A stretch of 64,000 bases of DNA from Dastarcus helophoroides (taxonomy: Eukaryota; Arthropoda; Insecta; Coleoptera; Bothrideridae). Both the position numbers and the translations under genes were made by a program. Where the stretch lies: NCBI GenBank assembly GCA_028583605.1, contig CM053328.1:32657578-32721577 (forward strand), given 5' to 3'. The notes under the pieces were generated by a model. It was not told the DNA's origin and searched no databases. It saw nothing but the letters and a program-made list of their open reading frames with translations. Shown here one piece after another: positions 1 through 11,173 of the stretch; position 1 is the first letter of the stretch, and each line of letters begins with the position of its first letter.

Positions 1-41
1 ACATTGACATTTCTAACCTTTACTTTGTTGAATTCTTCAAT

Positions 42-371
42 ATTCATAACTATTAAACTTCATTAACGATTAAAACAACAACAAGTATTAAAAATGTCAC
101 GATGTTTCGATAATATTTGCTATGACCGGACCTGGTTTCGCTTTTCAGCGTCATCGGCGGCCATACCAGCAATTTTTTTCCGGTCATAGCAAATATTTAT
201 TGAAAGTTTCGATAAACATTTGCTATGAGCGGAAAAAAATTGCTGGTATAACCGCAGATGACGCTGAAAATCGAAACCAGGTCCATTCATAGCAAATATT
301 TATCGAAACATCGTGGAATTTTTAATACCTGTTGTTGTTTTAATCGTTAATAAAGTTTAATAGTTATGAAT
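42..371. mobile_element. Nested palindromic foldback element
   Basis: Two arms of about 160 bp are near-perfect reverse complements. The left arm starts ATTCATAACTATTAAACTTC at 42 and the right arm ends with its complement at 371. The centre is near 205. Each arm also contains a smaller palindrome built on TTTGCTATGACCGGA and TCCGGTCATAGCAAAT (about 112-199), repeated with changes in the other arm, so the element folds at two scales. There is no coding capacity. It is probably a non-autonomous foldback/MITE. I could not define a target duplication with confidence. Confidence 0.85.
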
Positions 372-1050
372 GAAGAGACATATCATTATAACGTGTACGG
401 TAGTTTGAAATTAGCCTCAAGTATATTCCTTATTTTTGTTTTATAACAATCCAGTTCCTTGGAAACAAGACATTAAATTATATTACTAATGAGAAGCGAA
501 AGTGCTCTTTTATACCATTAAGTTAGTTATTAATATTTCATACAGCAACGTCGACTTGTAAATAAATACTAATAAGTTTACAAACGTTAATGTTCATTAA
601 AATGCTTAGAAACCCAATTAGATTTAAGTGATCGTTTGTGTTCAACGCACTAAAAATCAAATTAACCTGCAATTTAGAAAGTAACAAAATAATACGTAAC
701 TTGTTGGGCGTTAAGTTTGAACTACATTTTTATCTTAGTTAACAAGAATCATGTTTTAAACTACGTGACATGATTTTTTATGGATAAGAAAATAACTATA
801 AACATTTACATAATGCACTTGATCAGTATATACCAGATTTATTACTTTGATTGCATCACAAATATCGAAAAAAACAGTTTAACACAATCATAATTTTATT
901 TCAAAAATTTCTGCCTTTCTGATTTGATTTTTTTTTCGGAATTTCGTGTTGAGATTTTTTCTAGCGACTTTCTTATAATTTTAAGTTTAATTAGTTACTA
1001 GTTTTTCTAGCTTCGATTCAACACTTAAATTTTCGAAATGTTTTTGTTAT
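372..1050. other. Intergenic, no gene seen
   Basis: This is AT-rich sequence without a convincing open frame, exon or repeat. A short imperfect inverted pair around ATCATGTTTTAAACTACGTGACATGAT (about 747-775) is the only local structure noticed. Confidence 0.5.
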
Positions 1051-1530
1051 AAATTATTAGCGGGTAGTCGCTCCTCTACATGAAAAAAAAAAGGATTCGT
1101 GGCTCATCTTTTTTAAAATCCCTACTGCTTTTTGAAGAAATCGATTTTTATTTCGAAAATTTAGACATTTTAATATATCCACTTTTTTACAATGTCGACA
1201 TTTTCTCCTTTCGACTTCCAAAAATTTCAACCTTTTTTTCGAAATTCCAACTTTTTTAAAATTCCAGCTTATTTGGATATATTTTGATGTTTTTGTAAAC
1301 TGTTTACTTTTTTTAAATTTCCTGTATTTATTAAAAATCTTCTTTTTTGGAAATTTCAACTTTTTTAAAAGTTTCCTTTTCAATATTTGAATTTTTTTCA
1401 AATATTTTATCTTATCTCAAAGTTTTGCAGTTTTTGGACAATTTTGACTTTTTTCAAATGTTTGACCTTATTTTCGAAAATGTTGACCTTTTTCGAAATT
1501 TTGACTCGAAATTTCAACTTCTTTGCAAAT

Positions 1531-1924
1531 CTGAAACATTTTTAAGGATAATTTTTCTTTTTTTTGTTGGAATTTCAATTTTTTTTCTGGAACCCTAGAA
1601 TTTAATTTAATAATTTTAAAGTCGAAATTTCCACTTCTCAAAATTTCAGTAGATATTTGGAGTTTGGAAAAATGTATTTGGGTAAATTGAAAATTTCACA
1701 TTAAAAGCGTAAATTTTTGAAAAAAAACTTTAAAAATTTCACATTAAAAGCGTAAATTTTTGAAAAAAAAACTTTGAAAAAAATCTACTTCAATTTCGAT
1801 TATGTGCACAAAATATTGACTGTAAACTCAAAATTTCAAGAAGTTTCAAAATGTTTAAAAAGAAAATGTTCCTTTACATCTCGATTTAAACATCGGAAGC
1901 GCCAAATTAAAGCCAATATTTCAG
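1531..1924. repeat. Duplicated segment, copy A
   Basis: This matches 3906-4260 in the same orientation along its length, from CTGAAACATTTTTAAGGATA to the CATCGGAAG...AAAGCCAA region. Copy A also has an internal tandem doubling of about 50 bp around 1690-1785 (CACATTAAAAGCGTAAATTT twice), which copy B lacks. Confidence 0.85.
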
Positions 1925-3905
1925 ATTTTTTTTTAATATTTTGACTTATCTCGAAGTTTCAAGGTTTTTGGACAATTTTGACGTTTTTTAAATGTTTGAC
2001 CTTATTATGTTGATCTTTTCCGAAATTTTGACTCGAAATTTCAACTTTTTTGCAAATCTGTTTTTAAATTCGATCTTTTCGAAACATTTCATTTCCTTTT
2101 AAAAATAAGATATTCTTTAGTCTCAACTTCTGAAAACATTCTCCTAAAGTGTTTAAATTTTTTAAAATCGACTTTTTTTAAAAATTCTGACTTTTTCTCA
2201 AAATTTTCGCTTTCTGAAAATGACGACTAATTGAAAAATCTGACAGCGGTTTTTAGGGAAAATCTTAGCTTTCTTAAACATTTTGACTATTTTTAACATT
2301 ATATTTTGGAAACTTCGAATTTTAGGTATTTCATTTTTTTTAATTTTAAATTTTTCAAATGTTAACTTCTTTTAAATTTCAACATTTTAACAATTTTGCC
2401 TCTCTTTTCGTTTTGATTTATTTTCGAATTTTTTGAAAACTTTGAAATAAGATTGTGATCTTTTTTCAAGATTGTGCCTTTTTTTCGAAATTTTGTTATT
2501 TTCTATAGAGATTGTATTAACTATTTGTTTATTTGAAAATGTCTACTTTGTACAAACTTTTGACAATTTCTCGCAGTTATGACCTTTTCTGAAAATTTCG
2601 GACTCTTTTGTTAAATCTTGACTTTTTTCTAAATTGTACTTTTATTTAAAAAATTGGACTTAGTCTCTAATTTACACTTTCTTATAAAATTAAATTTTTC
2701 TCAGAATTTTGTCACTTTTGAAATATTCGAACTTTTTTAAAATTTTCAATATTTTTTGAAAATTTCTATCCTTTTATAATCAAAATTTTGCTTTTTCTCA
2801 AAGTTGTAATTTTTTCAGAATTTTATGTTTATTTCCAAATTTTTCTTTCTTTCGAAATTTCTACCTTTAACATTTTTTTTAAATGTTGACTTTTTCTCAA
2901 AATTTTTTGTAAATACAACTTTTTAAAAAATTCGCTTGTTCTGAAATTAAATTTTGTTGAATAATCTAACTTTTTAAATTATGATTTTTTAAAACTTTTA
3001 ATGAATTGTATTTAAAAAAATCGCGACTAAACTAAATGACAATTTTAAAGATGGCATTTTAAAAAGGAGTATTTGTATGTTTAAATTGAAAAGTTAAAAA
3101 AAAGTCAAAAATTAGAAGAATTTTCGAGTTTGAAATCTAGATAAAATTTTTGAAAAAAGAGCACAAAGCGAAATTTTAGCCTCAATATGACGTTTAAGTC
3201 TAAATGTGACCGAACATTTTGAAGTTTCTTTTCGAAATGTTGAGAAATATTTTTGTCGAAAGTTCTTTTGACCTAAATCCCCTGCATTTTGACTTTGTTG
3301 TAGTCTTAACTTTAGAAAGACAGAAATTTAAATTTTAAATGTCTTTTTTATTATACATACATACACACATACAAATTTTTTTCAATATTTTATCTGGAAT
3401 TTTTACGTTCGTTCCAAATCTTGAATTATTGTAATGTTGCAAAATTAAAAACAATTAAAATATCCAAATTTGCACTTCTTATTTTAAGAAAGTGTCGAGA
3501 TTTGTAAAAATAATTTTAAAATCTTGTTTTTTTTAAAAAAAAATGTTGATTCATAACAGAAATTTTAATTTAAAAAATTTAAAAATTCGAACGTCGAAAT
3601 TTTGAATAAAAAAAATCAAAAATTCGAAAAAATGTTCGTTCCCAAAATTTTAAGAAAAAAATTAAGAAATTTCGTTGAATTTGTTTCGAATTTTTCAGTT
3701 TCAGGATTTTGGCATTGCTCTCAAAATTTCAAGAAATAAAAAATAAAGAAAATTTTTAATTGTTTCTCAAAATTTTTAATGTTGTCCTTAAATGTAGACG
3801 TTATTCTCAACATATCGTTTTGAAAGTCAAAATTAAAAAAAAACATTAGAAATCCCCACTTAACATTTAAAACCGGAAAAAACATCCGAAATCTCTGAAA
3901 AAAAT

Positions 3906-4260
3906 CTGAAACATTTTTAAGGATAATTTCCCTTTTTTTTTGCTGGAATTTTAACTTTTTTTTCTGGAACACCTAGAATTTAATTTATTAATTTGAAAGT
4001 CGAAATTTCCACTTCTTAAAACTTCAGTAAATATTTGGAGTTTGGAAAAAATGTTTAATTTTGGCAAATTAAAAATTTCACCCTAAAGGCGTAAATTTAA
4101 AAAAAAACTTTAAAAAAATCTACTTCAATTTTCGATTATGTGCAGAAAATATTGACTGTAAACTCAAAATTTCAAGAAGTTTCAAAATGTTTAAAAAGTA
4201 AATGTTCCTTACATCTCGATTTAAACATCGGAAGTGATCAAATTAAAGCCAAAATTTCGA
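3906..4260. repeat. Duplicated segment, copy B
   Basis: This is a direct repeat of 1531-1924 with scattered substitutions and small indels. It has the unduplicated state of the inner 50-bp unit, so that doubling probably arose in copy A after the segment was copied. Confidence 0.85.
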
Positions 4261-4320
4261 GTTTAAACCTTAAATTATTAGAAGTCAAAAGAATAGAATT
4301 TGTAAAAAGACAAAATATGT

Positions 4321-6266
4321 AGTGATTCACCTGCAAAAATTTGGATATAATATTCTAAATTCAGATGAAAACACTTTGATGAACGGTTTAGCTCTCATCA
4401 CTTATAGGCAACTTTAAATACAATCTTGTAGATTATAAAAATCGCCTCTGAGGTAATGTCTACTTTTGATATCTTAGAGGCAGGATTTAAAAAAATCTTT
4501 TCTTAATGCTCACGCACGTACTATGGGAAATACCTGTGTGAAAATTCATGCTTCTAGACTCACCTGTTTTGGCTGTGCATTGCCTGTCAGTCAGTGCTTA
4601 AGATTTATTAAATAGATGGTCGTTTTTTCAACTTTTTAATCTTTTTTTCCCAAAATTCCAAAATTATACTCTCAATTTATAAGTATGTTCAAAACACTTT
4701 GATTAGAAATTCGACATTTTGACCTGTTTTAGAGATTTCGTTTTTATTTCGAATGTATTCTCAAGGTATTTAATTCTCGGTTGAAAATCCTTGGAAAAGA
4801 TATATACAGTATGTCCCAAGGTAGAATACTGGAGAAAAAACGCCTTTAACTAATTGTAAAGAGAGCAGACATTTACAGAGAATCTGATCGTAACTGGTAA
4901 TTTTGTTGTTGTTGGCAAATACCTCATTATTTGCTTATATTTCACTTTGATTTGTAACTCGTTTTGTGCAGTTTTTAAAAAATAAACCAAAAACCTCATT
5001 TAATTTTTTTTTAAATTGTAAACTACATTTCTTAGTAACAGTTTTCGATACCACCAAAAATAACAATAATTTACTCTTGGCCATTTATTAAAATTTACAA
5101 ATAATTGAACTCCCTGTACAACAAATAACGAAAATAGTGTCATTTTAATCGATTTAAGACCCAACGTGAGTTTTTATAAAGAATGACTTTTTTCATAAAC
5201 CCACAAATAAAAAAGAAACCCCCTTTTTAATACAGTAGGATATACTGTATGTATAAATAATGTATCTATTTTAATTATCTTCTACTATTTTACCGAAAGA
5301 GTTTAACCTACTTTTCCCTGATTAAATTTAACCAAAATGGAAATAGGAAAATATGAATTAAAGTGTTTACTGATATTTTGCCAATGAATGATTTACTAGA
5401 GTTCTTCTTGGAGACTTTGCTAGGGTAAATAAGCTCTTTGGATTTTCTTCCCCTTAGAAAAAATCGTGCTTTTATAACAAAAATTAAAGGTTCCTTAGCA
5501 AAAGTTGTTGTGTAGCGTAAACAAGTTTTAAGTGAAAAGTAAAATGACTTACGGATAAATAAAGAAAGTTGGAACTTCAGTAAATTTGGTCTAGATTTCG
5601 GATGGAATTTGAAGCCGCAGGACAACTTTTCCCTTCATTGAAATGCAGCAAAGGAACTCAAAGGAGCGGTGGCAAGGTGATTGAATCAGGTATCTGATCA
5701 TATTTTATATTCAACTGGGACGTAATGGATTGAAACTTGTCTCGATTCTCTCGATGGATTTATTACGTGTGAGAACTGTAGCTTGTGTCCTCAATCTATT
5801 ATGTTCATCTATCTAGGTTTGCAGAGTTTAAATGTCGCAGCTTTTACACAATAGAAACCATAAGGTTTTAATTGATTAGTGCGCAAAATGGGGTTAATTA
5901 TTATTAATTAGTAGCCTCGCGACTCGCGTAATTTGCACAAAAACATAAGCCAATAATTGTCCTGTTCTTTATAGATCTTGTACATTCAAATGGTTAATTT
6001 CATTGCTTATTATGTCATTAGCGGTTCCACGCAATATTAAATTAATACGCAGATGCAATCTATATTAATAATATTGAAGCATCTAAATGTCTATCTGTCT
6101 GTCGACTGATGGTTTGTCCGGGCTAATCTCGGAACTGCTAAATCGATTTTAATGAAACTTTTTGTAAAACGTGAAGCATTTTTAAGGGTACATTTTAGGC
6201 CACTTTTATTCCAGTAAATTCCAAACTTTCACTTCTAAACACTCAGCTTTGCAAGTAATTTTATGG
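4321..6266. other. Intergenic, no gene seen
   Basis: No exon or coding frame could be supported on either strand. The longest open frame (minus, about 5308-5625) has no recognisable motif and no splice support. A repeat-like fragment lies at about 6083-6180. Confidence 0.5.
6083..6180. repeat. Fragment of a dispersed insect-type repeat
   Basis: The phrase GGGCTAATCTCGGAACTGCT followed by a CGATTTTAATGAAAC-like stretch resembles a short repeat commonly met in insect genomes next to CTGTCTGTCTGT-like runs, seen here as CTATCTGTCTGTCGA. That resemblance is from memory. Only one copy is present in this window. Confidence 0.4.
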
Positions 6267-6505
6267 ATTGAAATACAAATCTTGTCCCCTGAAATCAAAA
6301 CAGATCAAAAAACACAACAATGGTTGATCTAACGCGTTTCGATGACCAAGCTTTCATGTTCAAAGAGATTGGGTATCTCTCTAAGATGGTTATCGAAACG
6401 CCTTAGAGCAACCATTGTTGTGTTTTTAAATCTTTCTTGGTGTCAGGGGACAAGAGTTGTATTTCAATTTTTGAAGCTAACAAAGGACCAGTCCGTTCCA
6501 CCAAA
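6267..6505. mobile_element. FB1 foldback MITE, copy a
   Basis: This is a palindromic element of about 240 bp. The left half has CAAATCTTGTCCCCTGAAA, ACACAACAATGGTTG and CTAACGCGTTTCGATGACCA. The right half has complements of the same blocks and ends with AAGGACCAGTCCGTTCCACC. It is the most complete copy together with 42891-43120. Small open frames across it are shadows of the palindrome. Confidence 0.8.
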
Positions 6506-6585
6506 AAAAAGTAATTTTATGATTTATAACATAGAACGTATAAAAGAGAAACCAGTCCGCAATATATATGACTAAGAGTTAATTA

Positions 6586-6929
6586 CAGTGAAACTTCCCT
6601 TAATGGACAGCTTCAAAGAACGGACACCTCTATTAAGCGAACAATTTTTCAAAACCAAAACTGTATGGACCTCTCAAACAATACTCATTGATGGTACTGA
6701 TTTGGAAAATTTTTTAACATCAAAGCTAACTTAATATTAGAAGATGATAATGATCTAATTCCTGTCAATTATGCAGAAGTCAAAAGTATAAAATCTCTGA
6801 TGATTTGGAAAAAAAAAAAACATAATCAGTAATCAAACAAAATTTGGTTACAACCTCTCATGAACCTATCCATTAGGCTGATAATTTTGGCAGTCCCGAA
6901 GGTGCCCGTTTATGAGGGAGATTTCACTG
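6586..6929. mobile_element. pogo/Tigger-like element, internally deleted
   Basis: Inverted ends CAGTGAAACTTCCCTTAATG (left) and GAGGGAGATTTCACTG (right) are flanked on both sides by TA. Just inside the left end lies GGACACCTCTATTAAGCGAA. This arrangement is typical of pogo-type Tc1/mariner elements. At 344 bp it is too short for a transposase and reads as an internal-deletion derivative. Confidence 0.75.
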
Positions 6930-6931
6930 TA

Positions 6932-7550
6932 GTGCCATTTTTAAACGGAACTGAGATGGATACAATTTAATTGAAAAAACTTTCGACATTTAAATTAAAA
7001 AAGTCTATTTCAAGTTTTATTGCCGGTTATAATGTTAAGCTGTCACATAATATCACAATCAGTTTAGTCAAAGTATTTACCACACCGTGTAGCACCTGCC
7101 TGTAATTTTATTATTATCATATTTTAAGAGATCAATCTCATTCACTTTCTCTGTTATTCAAGACGTAACACACCCAATAGTAAAGCTCACAATTGCTAGA
7201 AACGTGACCCAGAGCAACGTGCTCACATGTTTTTATGCATAAAAATGTTGTTGCTGTTTATAACTGCTATAGATGGAATAGCTGTAAAGTTCAAGAATTG
7301 CATTTGAAATCAGGTAATCACAGATAAATACATGGGCGTATAAGAGTAGACATTCCATTCAGCAATCAAGGTCTGTCGGCTCGTTTAATTAATGTAAAGG
7401 AAGATATTAGGAAATACATTTAACTGTCATATCTAATTGTAATTCAGAAATATTGAGTCTATGCAAAACTAAAGCAGGGATTTCCTTATGCTACACCAGA
7501 CAAGGCAAGAAAACTGTTATCATATATTTTTTTGTGAAACAGGGTAATTG
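6932..7550. other. Intergenic, no gene seen
   Basis: AT-rich spacer between two transposon remnants. No exon, RNA gene or repeat was recognised. Confidence 0.5.
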
Positions 7551-7709
7551 TTGGTTAACTTCAAAAATTGATAAACAATTATTGTCCTCAGAAACCAAGA
7601 AACCAAGAAAGATTAAAAACACAACAAAACTTGCTCTAACGCGTCTCGGTAGTCAAGCAATCTTCAGAGATTATACTGTTTTCAGGGGACAAGATTTGTA
7701 CCTAAATCA
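7551..7709. mobile_element. FB1 foldback MITE, copy b (degenerate)
   Basis: It contains GAAACCAAGAAAGATTAAAA, CACAACAAAACTTGCTCTAA, CGCGTCTCGGTAGTCAAGCA and CAGGGGACAAGATTTGTA in family order. The right half is shortened and no complete terminal GGAACGGACTGG block remains. Confidence 0.7.
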
Positions 7710-8502
7710 GTGATATTTTTGAAGCTTATTTCATCAATTTTTCCCCATAAAATTATAACCATAAACCTTCTGCAATGACATCTTCTGGGATTAGAACGTG
7801 TCAAGGAACTATTAAAAACGTTTGACGTTTTCTTCGCCGCCGTAGGACTCTTCAGGAATATAAGGGTACACAAATTCAGGACACAAGAGCGACCGTGCGC
7901 AGGACATTTTGGCATCCCGAATTTGTGCTTGGGGTCAATGAGACGATATGGTCACATGACCACATTAATCAAAAGTGGCTGCTGTGATTTATCAATTTAG
8001 ACAAAAATGCCTGGCTGGGGCCAGATCGCCTCCATCGCACTCCACTAGGTTCGATTTTATAAAATAATCAGCAAATAAAAAGCAAAATTTGAGGAAAAAT
8101 GCAAGTTTGGACATTAAAGTTTTATTTTGAAGCTGGAAGTCGCAATTTAGAGACAACATTCAAAATTTCACAATTAAATTTGGAACCTTCTAATGAACTA
8201 CGAAATTTTGAAAATAAATAAAAAAATTCTAAGCTAAAGTCGAACTAAAGTCAGAATTTCAAAGTAAAACTGGGATTTGTTTGTGGTTAAGCTCAAAACT
8301 TCAATTTTAAAGCCAAAAGTCAACATTGTGAAAATAAAAAAATACATATTTCGAGTTTAGTAGTCTAAACGTTCGAATTTTTGCCGAAGTATCGAGATGA
8401 GGATCGAAACTTGGAGATCAAAGTTGGAATTCTAAGAAAAACCTTTGCAAGACTGTATTTAAAATTTAAAATTTCGACTGAAAAAGAAGCAGCAATTTCG
8501 AG
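7710..8502. other. Spacer with low-complexity tract
   Basis: The first 350 bases show no gene. From about 8060 the sequence becomes the A-rich degenerate repeat seen elsewhere (AAAATTT, GAAATTTCGA variants). It ends at the target duplication of the hAT element. Confidence 0.5.
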
Positions 8503-8510
8503 TCTGAAGG

Positions 8511-9214
8511 CAGGGGCGTACCGAGCCTGATGCTTTTGGGGGGGGGAGTCAAGTTAAAAATGCCGACTCGATTAGAAAAATTTGCCGACTGTGAAATACA
8601 AATTGATTTTACCTATAAAAAACTAATCACCTATAAACATGAATGTGAAATAATTTCGTTTGAAATTTATTTTTATAGATAGAGGTTTACATGCAAAAAT
8701 AACTACTTTGTTTCGTAGTATTTTTTATTGTTCCATATAAAAGATGACATATGATGATGAAAAATTGCAAACAAAGTCAAGTGATAATTCTTCGATGTTT
8801 CAATTGAGACCAGGTTTCAATAATTTTTGAAACGTTAATTTTGTCGACAATATCCTTTGCACAAAAAAGTAACATCAGAGAATCTAAACAATCGTCGCCC
8901 ATTGTCGTTCGGAGGGAATTCATAACCAGTTTCAATTTGCTAAAAGATCTTTCACTTGATGCCGGAGAAACAGGTGAGGTCAGAACAAGTCGTACAATTT
9001 TGTAGGCCCACAGCAAAATCTTACGTAAATTATATGCTTTCTTCGAAATGTCAACAAAATTCTCACATTCACCACATGATTCAAGAAGCAGAAGAAGAAT
9101 TTCTAAAATATACCGATTTTGGTAAAAAAATCCGACTCAGACGGAAATGCCGACTCGGCATGAAAGTTTAGGGGGGTGTCACACCCCCAACATCCCCGCC
9201 TCGGTACGCCCCTG
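8511..9214 (-). mobile_element. hAT transposon, internally deleted, with TIRs and 8-bp TSD
   Basis: Terminal inverted repeats CAGGGGCGTACCGAG (8511-8525) and CTCGGTACGCCCCTG (9200-9214) are perfect complements. They are flanked by an identical 8-bp duplication TCTGAAGG (8503-8510 and 9215-9222), the hAT signature. The ends carry G-rich and C-rich runs. At 704 bp only the transposase C-terminus remains, so the element is non-autonomous. The surrounding low-complexity tract is its target. Confidence 0.93.
8777..9016 (-). pseudogene. hAT transposase C-terminal dimerisation fragment
   Basis: The minus-strand frame encodes the hAT dimerisation motif. The segment PVSPASSERSFSKLKLV is followed by NSLRTT and a DCLDSLMLL helix, which match the conserved C-terminal domain of hAT transposases. 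The zinc finger and the catalytic RNase H-like core are absent. The frame stays open for 79 codons and has no real start of its own, so it is a truncated relic and not a gene. Confidence 0.88.
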
Positions 9215-9529
9215 TCTGAAGGTTAATATTTGGTTTTATCAACACTTTGACACTGAAGTTGAGATTCCAAAACATTTTGAGATTGATAATACTTTGTGCA
9301 AAAATTCTAGATTTAAAAAAAATCGTAAAAATTTTAGATTTAAATCAAGTCTTTGCTTTTTGTGTAATTTGCAATTTTGAGTTGACATTTTGAGCTTTGG
9401 CCTTTGAATTTCGAGGCAAATGCAAACTTTAATGTTTACTTGAAGAGCTTTTTCAAATTTTTGATTCTGAAGTTGATTTTTGTATCTCAATTTTTGTAAT
9501 AATTCGCTTACGAACAATCTCCTCCCGAA

Positions 9530-10690
9530 ATGGCCCCTCTAAGCCTCTGCCTATTAGCAAATCCAGTACTGGTTTTTTTAAGTTTAATCCTTTCGCAAAG
9601 AATATTATGCCTTTAAAGCACCAAAGGAGGCGGAAACAGGGATAGATGGCGATGAACCGCCTTCTTAAACAAGGATAGGTTGTAATTTTTGGGGAAAATT
9701 TCGTTACGTTACGAATTCCATAGCTTGGAAGTTCTATAGAAATTGGAGTTTCCATAGACAGAAGTTCCCACTGTGTCAAGCTGGACCGTTCAGAAATTTG
9801 CTGCCTCAGACTCCGCATCGAAGTGCCAACCTTAGGAAGAATAGGAGGTTCTGCGTTTCGAGAATCAAGGTTGGAATTTTCAGCAACCGATAAGCCTAGC
9901 AGGTCACCCTTTTTCTTGGAAGGAGTCGCAATATTGTTGCAGTCATCGTGTAAAGGTGGAAAATTTGAAGATGTAAAATTCTTTCCAATCAACTTTGCAA
10001 AACCCCAAAAGAACCTGGAACCGTTCGGACAGTTGATAAGCCTCTGACGTATTTTACGATCGAAATCACTTTTTGCCTCGTCAATAACCTGATAAAAAAA
10101 ACTTCGTGCGTTTACAAAGGTGGCCCGAGTCTCGACTGAGGGAATTATTTCTCCTACGTCGAAATGCGCAATTTTTGCAGGAAACAGCCCGAGCTCATTT
10201 TTTGCTGAACCAAGATTTTCTGGAGGCAGACTTCTTTTGGGAATGGGGAATTGAGCATTCCATACCAACCAGGATAGTTTCAGATGGCTTCGGCCATTGG
10301 TTGTCTGAGTTAAACCATGGAAAAGATGCAAAGAAGTCTCCTAATTCTTACCAGTTTGCATAGTTAAATTGCCAAACCCTGTGTCTAAAAAGGAGGTGCT
10401 ATGTGAAGAGAGCGAGAGGCTGCTACAAGTTTTTCTAAGCGGTAATGTCCCAGTGATTTTATACGAATTTGGAGAATTTGTAAGGATAAGGTCGAGTAGA
10501 TTAGGTTGATGGGTATTTACATCAGGGTTTCCTCAGTCCACAAGTGATGGCGAAAGCCTGTGCCACCCTTCCCTGCGTTGTTAGTTTCGGGAAGAAAACC
10601 TTAACCAGGGGATGTTGTGTACGTTAAAGTCGCTGAGAGACAACCTCAACGTTTGGATAATTCGGATAATTCAGGGGACAAGATTTGTAT
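9530..10690 (-). pseudogene. Jockey-type non-LTR retrotransposon relic lacking RT core
   Basis: Read on the minus strand from high to low coordinates, the pieces follow the order of a jockey-like ORF2. There is an endonuclease remnant (GDFNVHN and NLLDLILTN, about 10480-10690), then the EN-RT linker with CPNGSRFFWGFAKLIGKNF and SSNFPPLHDD, then directly the extreme RT C-terminus (RTSKLWNS, IFPKNYNLSLFKKAVHRHLS, about 9620-9760). The fingers/palm of the reverse transcriptase, including the YADD region, are missing. Several frameshifts and stops occur. A 292-codon open frame covers the linker but changes frame relative to the tail. No poly-A tail or target duplication was identified. Confidence 0.8.
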
Positions 10691-10732
10691 TTCGATTCTT
10701 AAAGATAACCAAGCACTAGTTCCGTTCCAAAA
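10669..10732. mobile_element. FB1 foldback MITE, copy c (right half only)
   Basis: CAGGGGACAAGATTTGTATT is followed by the GATAACCAAGCACTAGTTCC segment, matching the right end of the FB1 family. The left half is absent. It overlaps the 5' edge of the retrotransposon relic, so the two are probably adjoined insertions. Confidence 0.65.
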
Positions 10733-10740
10733 AAAAATGC

Positions 10741-11173
10741 CTAGGTGATCGAAGGTTAATGGAGAAATAAGAGAAGAGCTGTCTGTATAAAGGATCGTTT
10801 AGAGACAGATAAAGTAATCAAATGAATCGCTTTTGGAGCAGATTTTCAGCCAAATCAAATCATGATCAGTAAATTCCTGAGCTTCTTTTCGTTGACAAGG
10901 CAGGACGCTTCGTGTAGAAGCACCTATTACCCTCTTGTGTTAAATAGGAAATAAAACAATGGTTCCAGTTAACATTTTTTGAGTCAGTTTTGTGGTTTAC
11001 ATTTATTTCGAACTCTGTATTAAATATAATCAATTAATCACAGCTTGTTATGGATAATAAAATAAAACTGATAACAAGTATATCAGTTATTGCAAAAGTC
11101 GTAAATGTCTATATTATTTGGGCAGTATTGTTTAAGTCAAGAGAAGTAACATATTTCCGAATAAAGGATAAAC
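10741..11173. other. Upstream region of the pacifastin-like gene
   Basis: No gene was seen. A TATTAAATATAATC stretch near 11017-11030 could serve as a TATA-like element for the gene starting at 11174, but nothing else supports that. Confidence 0.35.

Larger units (their letters stand above)
1057..4320. repeat. Degenerate T-rich low-complexity repeat tract
   Basis: About 3.3 kb is built almost entirely from variants of TTTTTCGAAATTTTGAC, with CGAAATTT or AAAATTTC cores recurring roughly every 15-25 bases. On this strand it is T-rich up to about 3000 and mixed beyond. Short open frames here are rich in Phe, Lys, Ile and Asn, lack motifs and arise from composition, so I do not call genes. The tract contains a duplicated 0.36-0.39 kb segment (1531-1924 and 3906-4260). 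Related tracts occur across the window in both orientations. Confidence 0.8.

Noticed and set aside
1057..1598. Open frames of 83-114 codons on both strands in the first repeat tract
   Set aside because: Lys/Phe/Ile-rich translation of low-complexity DNA, with overlapping frames on opposite strands and no motif. The same applies to frames in 16723-17544, 44740-45151 and 61053-63280.
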